Positions 31,189 to 40,924 of a stretch of 64,000 bases of DNA are shown here, piece after piece. The translations under genes were made by a program, and so were the position numbers. The notes under the pieces were generated by a model that made no database searches, was not told the DNA's origin, and saw only the letters and a list, made by a program, of their open reading frames with translations. How positions within the stretch are numbered: the first letter of the stretch is position 1; every line of letters starts with the position of its first letter. Source of the DNA: Alphaproteobacteria bacterium. GTDB taxonomy: Bacteria > Pseudomonadota > Alphaproteobacteria > UBA9219. The DNA is taken from assembly GCA_026225415.1 (NCBI GenBank), contig JAMFSS010000010.1:1-64000 (forward strand), in the 5' to 3' direction.

Positions 31189-33782
31189 GCCGCCTGCGCA
31201 GTTTTTTTAACCGCCAAAACCAACCCATCCGCACCGGCATCGACAGCCACCGTTTGCCCATCCAGAATTTTGCCGGCCAGAATTTCCTGTGCCAACGTGT
31301 TCTGCAAGCTGCGTTGGATAACGCGTTTCAAAGGACGCGCGCCGTAAACAGGGTCGTACCCGGCCTCCGCCAGCCACGCCAAAGCCGCAGGCGTGATATC
31401 GAGCGCGATTTTGCGGTCGGCCAATAAGCCATAAAGCCGTTTAAGCTGTGTGCCAACGATGGCCGCCATGTTGTCGCGAGATAAACGGCGGAACATCAAA
31501 ATTTCGTCCAGACGGTTGAGGAATTCCGGCCGGAAATGGGTGCGCACGACATCCATCACACTGAATTTCGTTTGTGGCGATAATTCGTTTCCTTCATCGG
31601 CGGCAATAAAATCCGAACCCAGATTGGAGGTCAGGATAATCAACGTATTTTTGAAATCAACTACGCGTCCCTGCCCGTCGGTCAAACGGCCTTCGTCCAA
31701 TACTTGTAACAATACGTTGAAAACATCGGGATGCGCTTTTTCGACTTCGTCGAACAGGATAACCTGATAAGGACGCCGCCGCACCGCTTCGGTCAACACG
31801 CCGCCTTCTTCGTACCCCACATAGCCCGGAGGTGCGCCAAGCAACCGCGCCACCGCATGTTTTTCCATAAATTCCGACATGTCGATGCGTTGCATCGCGG
31901 TTTCATCATCAAACAAAAATTCGGCCAGAGCCTTGGTCAATTCCGTCTTGCCGACCCCCGTGGGCCCCAGAAACAGGAACGAGCCAATCGGGCGGTTGGG
32001 GTCTTGCAAACCCGCGCGGGCGCGACGCACAGCATTGGACACGGCGACAACCGCTTCGTCCTGTCCAATCACACGCTGGCGCAGATGTTCTTCCATCTTC
32101 AATAATTTATCGCGCTCGCCTTCCAACATCTTATCGACCGGAATCCCCGTCCAACGGCTGACAATCGCGGCGATATCGCTTTGCTTCACCACCTCGTCCA
32201 GCATTGCATTATCGGATTGGTGTTGCGCCTCTTGCAGCTTGCGCTCCAGCTCGGGAATAACGCTATAGGTCAATTCGCCCGCGCGGGTAAAATCGCCCTT
32301 GCGTTGTGCCTGTTCCAATTCGGCGCGGATTTTTTCCAGTTTTTCCTTGATCTTCTGCGCGCTGCCCAGCTGTTCTTTTTCGCTGTGCCAACGCGAGGTC
32401 AGATCGGCGGATTTCTTTTCCAGACCCGTCAATTCGTCTTCCAGATTTTTCAACCGATCCTGCGATGCGGTATCCTGTTCTTTCTTCAATGCTTCGCGTT
32501 CGATTTTCAGTTGAATAACTTTGCGGTCGATTTCATCGATTTCTTCGGGCTTGCTGTCCACTTCCATGCGCAAACGCGCTGCCGCTTCATCGATCAAATC
32601 AATCGCTTTGTCGGGCAAGAAACGGTCGGTGATATAGCGGTTGGAAAGCGTAGCGGCGGCGACAATCGCCCCATCCGTGATGCGCACGCCGTGATGCAGT
32701 TCATATTTTTCCTTAAGCCCGCGCAGGATGGAAATCGTGTCGGCGACGCTGGGCTGGCTGACAAAAACCGGTTGAAACCGCCGCGCCAAAGCCGCGTCTT
32801 TTTCGATATATTTACGGTATTCGTCTAACGTCGTCGCGCCGACGCAATGCAATTCGCCCCGCGCCAAAGCGGGTTTAAGCATATTCGACGCATCCATTGC
32901 GCCATCGGTTTTACCCGCGCCGACCAGAGTGTGAAGTTCGTCGATGAACACAATCACTTCGCCGGCGGCGGCGGAAATTTCCTGTAACACGGCTTTCAAA
33001 CGTTCTTCGAATTCGCCGCGATATTTGGCGCCCGCCACCAATGCGCCCAGATCGAGCGATAGGACGCGCCTGTCTTTCAGGCTTTCCGGCACATCGCCGC
33101 GAATAATGCGTTGCGCCAAACCTTCGACAATCGCGGTTTTGCCCACGCCCGGTTCGCCGATAAGAACAGGGTTATTTTTCGTGCGTCGCGCCAACACCTG
33201 AATCGTGCGGCGAATTTCTTCATCGCGGCCAATTACGGGGTCAAGCTTGCCGTCACGCGCCGCCTGCGTTAAATCACGCGCATATTTTTTCAACGCGTCG
33301 TAACCTTGTTCCGCATTCGCGCTGTCGGCCTTGCGGCCACCACGCGTGTCGTTAATCGCTTTGTTTAATGTTTCCGCCGTCACCCCTGCGCTGGCCAATG
33401 CTTTTTCCGCCGTTGATCCTTGCGCCAAACCAATAGCCAGCAACATGCGTTCGACCGTCACATAGCTGTCGCCCGCTTTTTTGGATATGTCGTTGGCCGA
33501 GGCGACAAAACGCGCGAATTCCGGCGACATGCGCAGCTGATCGGCGCTGCCCTGCGCATAAACCTGCGGGATTTTTTCCAACTCGGCTTCCACCGCCTGC
33601 AAAGCCTTTTTCGGCTCGCCGCCCGCCGCGCGGATAAGGCCGGAGGCCATGCCTTCGCGGTCATCAAGCAACACTTTGAGCAGATGGTCCAGCTGTAACG
33701 TCTGATGACGTTTGCCCAGCGCCAGCATTTGCGCCGTCTGGATAAAGCCTTGCGAACGTTCGGTGAAATTCTCGAAATCCAT
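31185..33782 (-). CDS. clpB: ATP-dependent disaggregase ClpB
   Basis: ClpB works with DnaK to dissolve protein aggregates. The 865-residue protein has an N-terminal Clp domain, a first AAA+ module with GEPGVGKTA, a long coiled-coil middle domain (about residues 400-540), and a second AAA+ module with GPTGVGKTE. The ATG at 33,782 ([13 protein letters not shown]) is preceded by GGGAG and matches the family N-terminus; the frame is open 19 codons further upstream. Confidence 0.97.
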   Translation of the reverse strand: MDFENFTERSQGFIQTAQMLALGKRHQTLQLDHLLKVLLDDREGMASGLIRAAGGEPKKALQAVEAELEKIPQVYAQGSADQLRMSPEFARFVASANDISKKAGDSYVTVERMLLAIGLAQGSTAEKALASAGVTAETLNKAINDTRGGRKADSANAEQGYDALKKYARDLTQAARDGKLDPVIGRDEEIRRTIQVLARRTKNNPVLIGEPGVGKTAIVEGLAQRIIRGDVPESLKDRRVLSLDLGALVAGAKYRGEFEERLKAVLQEISAAAGEVIVFIDELHTLVGAGKTDGAMDASNMLKPALARGELHCVGATTLDEYRKYIEKDAALARRFQPVFVSQPSVADTISILRGLKEKYELHHGVRITDGAIVAAATLSNRYITDRFLPDKAIDLIDEAAARLRMEVDSKPEEIDEIDRKVIQLKIEREALKKEQDTASQDRLKNLEDELTGLEKKSADLTSRWHSEKEQLGSAQKIKEKLEKIRAELEQAQRKGDFTRAGELTYSVIPELERKLQEAQHQSDNAMLDEVVKQSDIAAIVSRWTGIPVDKMLEGERDKLLKMEEHLRQRVIGQDEAVVAVSNAVRRARAGLQDPNRPIGSFLFLGPTGVGKTELTKALAEFLFDDETAMQRIDMSEFMEKHAVARLLGAPPGYVGYEEGGVLTEAVRRRPYQVILFDEVEKAHPDVFNVLLQVLDEGRLTDGQGRVVDFKNTLIILTSNLGSDFIAADEGNELSPQTKFSVMDVVRTHFRPEFLNRLDEILMFRRLSRDNMAAIVGTQLKRLYGLLADRKIALDITPAALAWLAEAGYDPVYGARPLKRVIQRSLQNTLAQEILAGKILDGQTVAVDAGADGLVLAVKKTAQAA

Positions 33783-33890
33783 GTGCTGCTCCCTGTTCTT
33801 CCTATGATGTAGGCAGGGATAGCAAAATTGCAAGGGCATTAAGGGGGGATTAAAGCAACCAATTTAAGCCTTTAGAGCGGCTAAAATTAA

Positions 33891-34337
33891 TTACATGATA
33901 ACGAGTTGACGCAACAGAACATCATGTACGGGGACAGGCATGCCAACCCGGTTAACCTGTTCCAGCATATCGTGGCGCAAGGCCGTAACCGCGCTGACAC
34001 GGCGCGTATCTGCCGGATCGATGCCCGTTAAAAACCGGTTGAGTCGGTCGGTAATTTTGGGCTGATAACCTTCCAGCATCGGCAGGTCGCGCTTGGCCAC
34101 TTCCAGCGACAGATCGATGCGCATTTGCGTGCTGGCCATGCCGCCGCCCAGATTCAAACTGATCCGCGGCAGATCGAAATAGGCCATGTCGGTGCTGAAA
34201 CCCGTGGTTTCAATCTGCGCCCGTTTCAGCTTCATATTGTTGGAATAGTGATAGCCGAAATAGGCCAGCGTCAAGAACATCGCCACTACGGTGATGTATA
34301 ATGTTACCATCCTTTTCTTGGCGACCATAACCGGCAT
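33891..34337 (-). CDS. FliL-family protein, second copy
   Basis: The 148-residue protein has one N-terminal membrane helix (TLYITVVAMFLTLAYFGY) and a periplasmic FliL-like domain with PRISLNLGG, TQMRIDLSLEVAKRDLP and RLNRFLTGI. Its end LLRQLVIM matches the end of the fliL in the flagellar operon (LFQEMLVQ). The ATG at 34,337 has GGGAG 5 bases upstream. FliL proteins sit at the stator and support motor torque; the role of a second copy outside the operon is unknown. Confidence 0.75.
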   Translation of the reverse strand: MPVMVAKKRMVTLYITVVAMFLTLAYFGYHYSNNMKLKRAQIETTGFSTDMAYFDLPRISLNLGGGMASTQMRIDLSLEVAKRDLPMLEGYQPKITDRLNRFLTGIDPADTRRVSAVTALRHDMLEQVNRVGMPVPVHDVLLRQLVIM

Positions 34338-34391
34338 TAAAGCTCCCAAGTGATTCGATAGCGCTTATTTAGCCATCATATACCCCCATAC

Positions 34392-34406
34392 TTAATGAGC
34401 TTTTAA
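34392..34406. promoter_or_regulatory. Candidate CtrA box (TTAA-N7-TTAA)
   Basis: The bases TTAATGAGCTTTTAA fit the TTAA-N7-TTAA binding site of the cell-cycle regulator CtrA of alphaproteobacteria. It lies in the divergent gap between the FliL-like gene and the RpiB-like gene. The motif is short and AT-rich, so chance occurrence is possible. Confidence 0.35.
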
Positions 34407-34457
34407 AGATAAAATTAATGATATATTGTGCGAAAAACCATTGCTTCGGGTCTTTCC

Positions 34458-34907
34458 ATGTCATTACCTACCATCGTCATCGCTTCCGACCATCGTGGTT
34501 ATGCTTTAAAATCAGTGTTTTCCGAATGGTTGCGCACACGCGGATACACGATTATTGACCTCGGCCCAGACAGCGAAAACAGCTGTGATGCCGGTGATTT
34601 TGCTAAAATGCTTGCTGAAAATTTGAAAAAAAACCTAATGCATAAGGGAATTTTGATATGCGGATCGGGTCAGGCGATGGCTATGACCGCTAATCGCTAT
34701 GCGCATCTTCGCGCCGCACTATGCCTCAACACCACGATGGCGCGTTTGGCCCGCGAACATAACGACGCCAATGTTTTGGTGTTGGGCGCGCATATTATCG
34801 GGCAGGAAGTGGCGACAGATTGCCTGGATGTTTTCCTGAACACAAAATTTGCCGAAGGGCGTTTCACTGCACGTCGAGACAAGCTTACCGCGCTGGGTGG
34901 CCTGTAA
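34458..34907 (+). CDS. RpiB/LacAB family sugar-phosphate isomerase
   Basis: A 149-residue protein with the RpiB pattern: ASDHRGYALK, ILICGSGQAMAMTANR and REHNDANVLVLGA. The catalytic cysteine is C68 in ICGSG. RpiB interconverts ribose 5-phosphate and ribulose 5-phosphate. The usual CGTGxGM loop is CGSGQAM here, so substrate preference might differ. The ATG at 34,458 matches the family start; a GTG at 34,428 is possible. Confidence 0.85.
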   Translation: MSLPTIVIASDHRGYALKSVFSEWLRTRGYTIIDLGPDSENSCDAGDFAKMLAENLKKNLMHKGILICGSGQAMAMTANRYAHLRAALCLNTTMARLAREHNDANVLVLGAHIIGQEVATDCLDVFLNTKFAEGRFTARRDKLTALGGL

Positions 34908-35576
34908 TCAGTGCCTTAATTCAGCTTCTTTTTCTGTTTGAGGCATAACGGCCATCTCAAGCAAAGCCATCAACATCGTGGCGCGCATCGTGATCGTGGG
35001 CGCTTCCAGCAAAGCCTGTTTTTCATTGGGCGCAAAAGGGCAAATCATTATAACCGTCGGCAACAAAACATCATTGGGCGCGTTTTGCACCACGCTCCAA
35101 TCCACTTGAATGCTGTTTTTCTTGAAATAGATTTTTAACAGGCCGATCAATCTTTCGCGGTCAATGTCAACCTGTTCCGGGTCGCCCAGATCGGCCAGAT
35201 AGTCTTTCCATTCCGGCCGCACGCTGCGATACAATCTTTTGTTCGGCGCTTCATCGATGATGCGGAAACGGCACACGCCGGTCAGCACGATCATCAAACG
35301 CCCGTCATCGGTTTCATTGAAAGACGTTATACGCCCGGCGCATCCCACCGAATAAAGGGGGGGATGGGCTTCGTCTTCTTCACCGTTCGGTTGAATCATG
35401 CCGATCAACCGCCCTTTGCCCAGCGCGTCTTCGACCATAGCCAGATAACGCGGCTCGAATATATTTAACGGCAACCGCGCATGCGGCAGCAATACGGCAC
35501 CCGCCAGCGGAAATACCGGCAATTCTTCCGGCAATGTGGAAGCAAAAGTGCGCGAGGCGTCGATGATGTTGCTCAT
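34908..35576 (-). CDS. LON substrate-binding (LAN) domain protein
   Basis: The 222-residue protein is a stand-alone Lon N-terminal domain: LPVFPLAGAVLLPHARLPLNIFEPRYL, then VGCAGRITSF and VLTGVCRFRI. Without the ATPase and protease parts it probably binds unfolded chains or acts as an adaptor. Its ATG overlaps the thioredoxin-TPR gene stop (ATGA), so both are co-translated; this pair is common in alphaproteobacteria. Confidence 0.9.
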   Translation of the reverse strand: MSNIIDASRTFASTLPEELPVFPLAGAVLLPHARLPLNIFEPRYLAMVEDALGKGRLIGMIQPNGEEDEAHPPLYSVGCAGRITSFNETDDGRLMIVLTGVCRFRIIDEAPNKRLYRSVRPEWKDYLADLGDPEQVDIDRERLIGLLKIYFKKNSIQVDWSVVQNAPNDVLLPTVIMICPFAPNEKQALLEAPTITMRATMLMALLEMAVMPQTEKEAELRH

Positions 35577-36517
35577 GAGAACAAAATCGAAGAAAGGCGT
35601 TTACGGGCAGAGAGCGTCAAAGCATCTGTCGGGCCAAAGGCTTCAAAGAATTTCACCAGCTGTTTGCGCGCCGCATCTTCGTTCCATGTGCGCGCGCGGC
35701 GCACGATGTCCAGCAAATGGTCGACGGCTTCTTCGCGCTTACCCGCGGCATAACAGGCCAATGCCAGATCAAACCGCGCTTGGTGATCATTGGGATCCGC
35801 AGCCAGTTTCGCTTCCAGCGCCGCGCTGTCGGTGGCGCCGCTTGCCTGTTCCGCCAATTCCAAAGCCGCCCGCACACTGTCGAAAGCCTTGTCTTTCGTA
35901 ATTTCTTTATCGGCGGCGTCGAACATCCCACGCGCTTCCGCCGTGTTTCCTTGCGCCATCATACAACGCAACAAACCGGCAAAGGCGCGGGCATTATCCG
36001 GCTCCATATCCAGAATATCGGTATAGATCGAATGGGCGGTGGCATTGTCGCCGGCAGCCAGAAAATCGGCGGCCTGTTGCAAAGCCGTTTCCAATCCGGC
36101 CTTGTCATCCGCCGCATCGCCCAACGCGCCGCCCGCCGCGCGGATTTTGCCAATCACCTCATCCAGCCATGCGGTGATCTGCGCTGCGGGCAAGGCGCCC
36201 GCGAAACCATCCAAAGGCCGACCCTGAAAAAACGCAAAGACAGCAGGAACAGATTGCACGCCCATCTGGGTGGCGATTTGCTGGTTCCGATCGATATCAA
36301 GTTTGGCGAGCCTGACCACGCCGTTGGAAGCGCGCGCGATTTTTTCCAATACAGGCATCAACTGTTTACAGGGTTCGCACCATGTCGCCCAGAATTCGAC
36401 CAGCACGACGGATGTTTTGGACGCTTCCAAAACATCGGCCTTGAAACTTGCCAAACTGACATCCTTGACCGTTTCATCAGGTGCGGCAGGCGGCGTGGTC
36501 GGGGAAAGCGAAAACAT
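35573..36517 (-). CDS. Thioredoxin-TPR co-chaperone (CnoX/YbbN-like)
   Basis: The 314-residue protein has an N-terminal thioredoxin fold with the active site WCEPCK (C47, C50) and GVQSVPAVFAF, followed by TPR-like helical repeats from about residue 130 with the segment FDLALACYAAGKREEA. The E. coli member YbbN/CnoX lacks one cysteine, but this copy keeps both, as in some alphaproteobacterial members. It should hold and reduce stressed proteins for the chaperones. Confidence 0.9.
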   Translation of the reverse strand: MFSLSPTTPPAAPDETVKDVSLASFKADVLEASKTSVVLVEFWATWCEPCKQLMPVLEKIARASNGVVRLAKLDIDRNQQIATQMGVQSVPAVFAFFQGRPLDGFAGALPAAQITAWLDEVIGKIRAAGGALGDAADDKAGLETALQQAADFLAAGDNATAHSIYTDILDMEPDNARAFAGLLRCMMAQGNTAEARGMFDAADKEITKDKAFDSVRAALELAEQASGATDSAALEAKLAADPNDHQARFDLALACYAAGKREEAVDHLLDIVRRARTWNEDAARKQLVKFFEAFGPTDALTLSARKRLSSILFS

Positions 36518-36588
36518 CGGAAACCCTGTTGGTTATTGCCCAACCATAGATAAGCCGTTTTACCAAAACGGCAATAGGGTCTTTGGGG

Positions 36589-37278
36589 TTATTTAACTTG
36601 GGGCAATTGATCCTGCTTGGACAAAGCGACGGTGATTTCCTTGGCTTTTTCCGGGGTCATCTTGGCCATAATCGGCGCGGTGCTTTTGGGCTTCATTTTC
36701 TGGATCACGCCCAGCAAGACCGGCATATCCAGCGTTTCCAGAATTTTCGCCGCTTCTTCCGGCTTCATGGTTTCATAAATTTTGACCAGATTTTCAATCT
36801 GCGTTTGTTGCGCTTCGCTGGCCTGTGTAACCATAGATTGCAATTGCAACCGGAGCGTTTCCATTTCCTTGATTTTGGTATCGACGCGCTGTTCGGTAAC
36901 TTTTAACAAGGCGTCGCGCGTGTCCAGATCGCGGCTGCGCTTTTCCAGCTGCTCGCGGCGTTGCGACAGTTGCTTGAGCACATCCAGCTCGGCAGGCGAC
37001 GCATCGGCATCGGGCGGCGGCGCGGTCATAGCGGATTCGGGAGGCGCATCAGCCTTGGCATCCTTGGGGGCGTCTTTGGCGGGCGCGGCATCCGCAGCAG
37101 CCGGTTTGGCTTCATCCGTCTTGGCGGTTTCGGCTTGCGCGCCGCTTACGGTCAGTTTGCCAGAGGTCAGCGTATCCCACATATCGGCGGTGCGTATACC
37201 CATCACAAGCACCCCCAACGCCAAAGCCAGGGGAAGAATGAAACGCGGACTGAGCAGAATTTTTTTCATTTCATTCAT
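36589..37278 (-). CDS. MotE-like flagellar protein
   Basis: The 229-residue protein has one membrane helix (ILPLALALGVLVMGI), an Ala/Pro/Lys-rich linker, a coiled coil (about residues 95-150) and a C-terminal domain related to the MgtE N-domain (MKPEEAAKILETLDM and KMKPKSTAPIMAKMTPEKA). This is the MotE design, a periplasmic partner of the flagellar stator MotC in alphaproteobacteria. It is the last gene of the fliL-fliM-DUF6468-motE unit. Confidence 0.8.
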   Translation of the reverse strand: MNEMKKILLSPRFILPLALALGVLVMGIRTADMWDTLTSGKLTVSGAQAETAKTDEAKPAAADAAPAKDAPKDAKADAPPESAMTAPPPDADASPAELDVLKQLSQRREQLEKRSRDLDTRDALLKVTEQRVDTKIKEMETLRLQLQSMVTQASEAQQTQIENLVKIYETMKPEEAAKILETLDMPVLLGVIQKMKPKSTAPIMAKMTPEKAKEITVALSKQDQLPQVK

Positions 37279-37282
37279 ACTC

Positions 37283-37747
37283 TTAAATAAGTTTCTTCAG
37301 GGCTTGCATCAATTCTTTTTCCGCGCGTGACGAAGGCGCGGCCTCGGTCGGCGCGGGCGCTTCGGCCACAGAAGCAGATTGGCGATCCGTTGATCGGGAT
37401 GCCGGTTTGGTTTCGGTGTGCAGCACGCTACTGGCGGCGACGCTGAGCCTTTCGGCGACCCCGTCGGCGCTTTCGACGATGAAGTTCAGCTCGTCGCGAA
37501 CCATAACCGCCTTTTCGACCAGTTTTTCCAGATCATCGCCGCTTTCGCGGGCGGCAGAGCGTAACGCCTTGATACCCGCCTCGGCCCGCATCACGGCACC
37601 GTTAAAATCGCGCACGAAACGTTCCATATCCATCCGGCTGGCGCGCAGATCGCGCAGCTGGGCGATTAAACGCATGGCCTGCCAGACACCGATGCCGACC
37701 ACGGCGATCAGGATGATATCCAGCGCAAGCCCTACCCATTCCATCAT
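37283..37747 (-). CDS. DUF6468 family flagellar-operon protein
   Basis: The 154-residue protein starts with a membrane helix (LALDIILIAVVGIGVW), followed by a helical region with MERFVRDFNGAVMRAEAGIK and a Pro/Ala/Ser-rich tail. This pattern is the DUF6468 family, found between fliM and motE in alphaproteobacteria. The fliM stop and this start overlap by four bases. The function is not known. Confidence 0.8.
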   Translation of the reverse strand: MMEWVGLALDIILIAVVGIGVWQAMRLIAQLRDLRASRMDMERFVRDFNGAVMRAEAGIKALRSAARESGDDLEKLVEKAVMVRDELNFIVESADGVAERLSVAASSVLHTETKPASRSTDRQSASVAEAPAPTEAAPSSRAEKELMQALKKLI

Positions 37748-38802
37748 AACCCGTCCTCATCCCGTTCGCGCAAGGTCGCTTTTTCCACACGCACCGCCAT
37801 ATGGCCGTTCAACGATCCCATGCGGCCCTGAAACAGGGTCACATCACCGGCGCGCAGCGAAACCATATCATCGGCCTTCACATTCAACATCAAACGCGAA
37901 CCCGGTTTCCAGTTCATGATATCCTTCAGCGGTATCGTGACCTCGTCCAACACGGCGCGCATCTTCATATCGGTCATCAACAATTCGTTGCCCAAATGGG
38001 TTTCCCAAATGCTGTCGCGGCCAAATTTTTCACCCATGAACATTTGCAGCAGCAATTCACGGATAGGTTCCAGCGTCGCATAGGGAATAAGAACTTCGAT
38101 GCGGCCGCCGCGGTCTTCCATATCGATGCGCAATTTCGCCAGGACGGCGGCGTTGGCCGGACGCGCGATAGTCGCAAAACGCGGATTGGTTTCCAGACGG
38201 TCGAAACGGAAGGTGACCGGCGATAACGGGTCAAACGCGCCCGACATATCCGCCAACACAACCCGCACCAACCGTTCGACCAGATTGCGTTCGATGGTGG
38301 TGTAAGGGCGGCCTTCGATGCGCATTTGCGCGGTGCCGCGACGCCCGCCCAACAACACATCGACGATCGAATAAATCATCGCGCTGTCGATAGTCATCAG
38401 GCCGGAATTGTCCCATTCCTCAGCCTTGAACACGCAGAGCATGGCAGGCAAAGGGATCGAATTCAAATAATCGCCAAAACGCACCGAGGTGATTTGATCA
38501 AGGCTGACTTCGACATTGTCGGAGGTGAAATTACGCAACGATGTCGACATCATGCGCACCAGACGGTCGAACACGACCTCGAGCATAGGCAGACGTTCGT
38601 AATTGACCAACGCGCTGTTGATAAGCGCCATAATGCCGGAATTTTCCTGATCGCCGCCCACGGCGTCATCGAAACCCAACAGGCTGTCGATTTCATTTTG
38701 CGAAAGAACGCGCGTGGTTTCACCGCCGCCTTCGGCAGCCGCGCCCCAATCGGCGGCGGCCTGCTTTTCTTCTTCGCTCATTTCTTCAGGCGCATCCGCC
38801 AT
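37744..38802 (-). CDS. fliM: Flagellar motor switch protein FliM
   Basis: FliM is part of the flagellar C-ring and binds phosphorylated CheY. The 352-residue protein has the N-terminal CheY-binding style motif LSQNEIDSLLGFDD, the central domain with VMSTSLRNFTSDNVEVSLD-like sequence, and the C-terminal SpoA-like domain ending in the segment FQGRMGSLNGHMAVRVE. The order fliL-fliM-DUF6468-motE supports the call. Confidence 0.95.
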   Translation of the reverse strand: MADAPEEMSEEEKQAAADWGAAAEGGGETTRVLSQNEIDSLLGFDDAVGGDQENSGIMALINSALVNYERLPMLEVVFDRLVRMMSTSLRNFTSDNVEVSLDQITSVRFGDYLNSIPLPAMLCVFKAEEWDNSGLMTIDSAMIYSIVDVLLGGRRGTAQMRIEGRPYTTIERNLVERLVRVVLADMSGAFDPLSPVTFRFDRLETNPRFATIARPANAAVLAKLRIDMEDRGGRIEVLIPYATLEPIRELLLQMFMGEKFGRDSIWETHLGNELLMTDMKMRAVLDEVTIPLKDIMNWKPGSRLMLNVKADDMVSLRAGDVTLFQGRMGSLNGHMAVRVEKATLRERDEDGL

Positions 38803-38812
38803 AGTTCAACCC

Positions 38813-39343
38813 TTATTGTACCAGCATTTCTTGAAACAACACATCGCGCACCCGCACCGGCTGCGCCGCTTCGGTTACGCGCATCAACAACTCTTCGCGC
38901 AACCGGTACATACCGGCCGACCCGCGCAAATCCTCGATGCGCAATTCGCGCAAATACACCTGGAAATTATCGATGATGCGCGGCTTGATGCTGTCCATCA
39001 AGGGCACGTCTTTTTCATCGGCCAGCTCAAGGCTGATTTTGACCTTCAGATAATTAGGATGTTTGCCTTCGCCGCTTAAATTCACGATCATGTCGCCCAG
39101 CGGATAATAAACCGGTTTCGATTTCGCGGCCTCGGCTGCGGCATCCGCCGCCTTTTGTTCTTCGCTCTTTTTGCCCATCATGAAATACGCACCGGCACCA
39201 CCGCCCAGCAGCAACACCAGCACAACAGCGCCAATGATGATCATTTTCTTTTTTTTGCCTTTGGCCGCGGCTTCGGCGGCAAGGGCTTCGTCGCCTTCCG
39301 GCGCGCCCTCTTTCTTGTCTTCTGCTTTATCTTCTTCAGCCAC
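38813..39343 (-). CDS. fliL: Flagellar basal body-associated protein FliL
   Basis: The 176-residue protein has an acidic N-terminus, one membrane helix (MIIIGAVVLVLLLGGGAGAYFM) and the periplasmic FliL domain: YYPLGDMIVNLS, YLKVKISLELADEKD and RIIDNFQVYLREL. It is first in the fliL-fliM-DUF6468-motE operon. A second FliL-type gene is at 33,891-34,337. Confidence 0.92.
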   Translation of the reverse strand: MAEEDKAEDKKEGAPEGDEALAAEAAAKGKKKKMIIIGAVVLVLLLGGGAGAYFMMGKKSEEQKAADAAAEAAKSKPVYYPLGDMIVNLSGEGKHPNYLKVKISLELADEKDVPLMDSIKPRIIDNFQVYLRELRIEDLRGSAGMYRLREELLMRVTEAAQPVRVRDVLFQEMLVQ

Positions 39344-39411
39344 GTTTGACCCCGCGAAAACGGCAAGAGGCCTGGAACGAACGCCCCAAACCTATTTTCA
39401 TCCCTTAACTA

Positions 39412-39428
39412 TTAACCAATATGGTTAA
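39412..39428. promoter_or_regulatory. Inverted repeat upstream of fliL
   Basis: TTAACC-AATAT-GGTTAA is a perfect 6-base inverted repeat with 5 bases between, 69-85 bases upstream of the fliL start. It looks like an operator. The spacing (N9 between TTAA cores) does not fit a CtrA box exactly. Confidence 0.35.
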
Positions 39429-39618
39429 CAAGTGATTATATTCCGCCGAAAACCCACCGGAATCAAGGAATCCAACCAGTTAACGCAATCTAGCGGGTTC
39501 GGGGCCAGCTGTCACGAATTATGGTTAATACTGCCAAAGGGTGGCACCTTGACACCCCCTGCCCCGTTCTTATGATAACGGCATAAGAAAGAACCGATAT
39601 AACGAGGCGGGGTCAAAA

Positions 39619-40077
39619 ATGATGATCAGAAAATGGATGGACGCATCCGCAGAGCAACTCCGCGCCGATGCCTATGCCGCAGCCCTTGCAAAAAAAGCGC
39701 AACAGGATAAACGAGCGCAATCTGTCGCACATTTGAATAGCCTAAAACTGGCCGCGCGGGAATTGCTGGAAGAAATCGATTCCCTTGTTCAGGCATCGCG
39801 CAAACCGGGGCGTTTTAAATTATTTAAAAGAAGGCAGCTTTCTTGCAAGCCGTTTTTCCTTAATAACGCGCCGTCCCTCCTGAGGGTTGAGGTCAGAGAA
39901 TATGACATGATGATAGATGAAAGAACATTCTTGACGTTTTTCCATACCGGCAATGACCAAAATGCAATCGCATCCGGCTCGCAAGAAGCCCGCACAGTGT
40001 CCGACCGCAAAATCCTTGAACTTATCGACGCCGAAGCGGTACAGCGTAAAATTTTCCCCACGCCGAAAGTGGGATAG
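39619..40077 (+). CDS. Small cytoplasmic protein of unknown function
   Basis: A 152-residue protein with a basic, helical N-terminal half (Ala/Lys/Gln-rich, about residues 1-60) and a mixed C-terminal half. It is not recognised. No signal or membrane segment is seen. The ATG is preceded by AACGAGGCGGGGTC, which holds a possible ribosome-binding site. It is followed by a second unknown gene at 40,169 on the same strand. Confidence 0.55.
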   Translation: MMIRKWMDASAEQLRADAYAAALAKKAQQDKRAQSVAHLNSLKLAARELLEEIDSLVQASRKPGRFKLFKRRQLSCKPFFLNNAPSLLRVEVREYDMMIDERTFLTFFHTGNDQNAIASGSQEARTVSDRKILELIDAEAVQRKIFPTPKVG

Positions 40078-40168
40078 AGAGATTAGATTATGGTTAACAA
40101 CAAAAAACGGTTGCCTTAAAAGGCTTTTCGCAGCTAGAAGAAAACAGCAACATTTCAAAGGAAACATT

Positions 40169-40585
40169 ATGCCAAAATCCACATCGCCACGCTTGGGCAT
40201 TTCAAAAACAGAACGGTATTTGGAATATAGCTATCAAGAATTGGTGGATGGCATTGAAGATCTCGTCAGCCAGATTGACCCGGCAGGCCAAGGAAAAATG
40301 ATTGTTTCTTCCCAAGCCGCCAGCGATCTTAAAGGCACCTCGTATTTTCTTGAGGTCATCTTCGAAAATGCCAAGAACTCCCTAGAAATGCAGATTATTC
40401 ACAAAGGACGCACCGCTAATTATTTTCGGGCAAATAATTTTGACCCAGATCTGGAATTTCAAATGCCTACGCCTGAAGTCTTGGCATGGCTGAAGAGAGT
40501 AGCTATTAATCTGGACTTCATTACCGAGACGGCTCCCCATCGTCCAGCTTCGCTTATCGTTACGGGAAAGCCTGCAACGCCTTAA
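40169..40585 (+). CDS. Small protein of unknown function
   Basis: A 138-residue protein without recognised motifs. It has a helix-strand pattern and one phenylalanine/tyrosine-rich stretch (SYFLEVIFENA). The ATG at 40,169 is preceded by AAAGGAAACATT, a good ribosome-binding site; a longer frame upstream is not credible. It lies 91 bases behind the gene at 39,619. Confidence 0.6.
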   Translation: MPKSTSPRLGISKTERYLEYSYQELVDGIEDLVSQIDPAGQGKMIVSSQAASDLKGTSYFLEVIFENAKNSLEMQIIHKGRTANYFRANNFDPDLEFQMPTPEVLAWLKRVAINLDFITETAPHRPASLIVTGKPATP

Positions 40586-40609
40586 AATAAGACAAGGCGA
40601 GTTCAACTT

Positions 40610-40900
40610 TCACCGCGAAACTTCGGCAACGCAGGCCGCGCTTAAATCGGTGATTGCGGCGGGCGGTGTGCCGGAACGTTTGGACTGCGCCAGTTGAAAC
40701 GCCACCCCGGCATAATCACGCAAGCCCCACGCGCCCATTTTATCGCGCACACAGCCACAATAGGCGGCACGTTGCGGCGTGACATCATTGCCAATACATT
40801 TTTGATAGCCCTGCTGCATAAGTTTTTGCGGCACGCCGCTGAAAACCACCACCAGATACAAAGCCGCAAGCCCAATCAGAACAAACAGGATTTTCTTCAT
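40610..40900 (-). CDS. Small exported Cys-containing protein, tandem paralogue 1
   Basis: A 96-residue protein with an N-terminal hydrophobic segment (ILFVLIGLAALYLVVVFSG) that is a signal or membrane anchor. The rest shares the pattern CIGNDxxPxRxAYCxCVRDxM with the next gene upstream, including spaced cysteines. The two are tandem copies. Both lie behind secB. The function is unknown; metal or disulphide chemistry is possible. Confidence 0.65.
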   Translation of the reverse strand: MKKILFVLIGLAALYLVVVFSGVPQKLMQQGYQKCIGNDVTPQRAAYCGCVRDKMGAWGLRDYAGVAFQLAQSKRSGTPPAAITDLSAACVAEVSR

Positions 40901-40924
40901 GCGGCGGCTATCGGCATAGGATGA

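Noticed and set aside
35717..36553. 278-codon open frame opposite to the thioredoxin-TPR gene
   Set aside because: Shadow of a conserved gene; no ribosome-binding site or motif.
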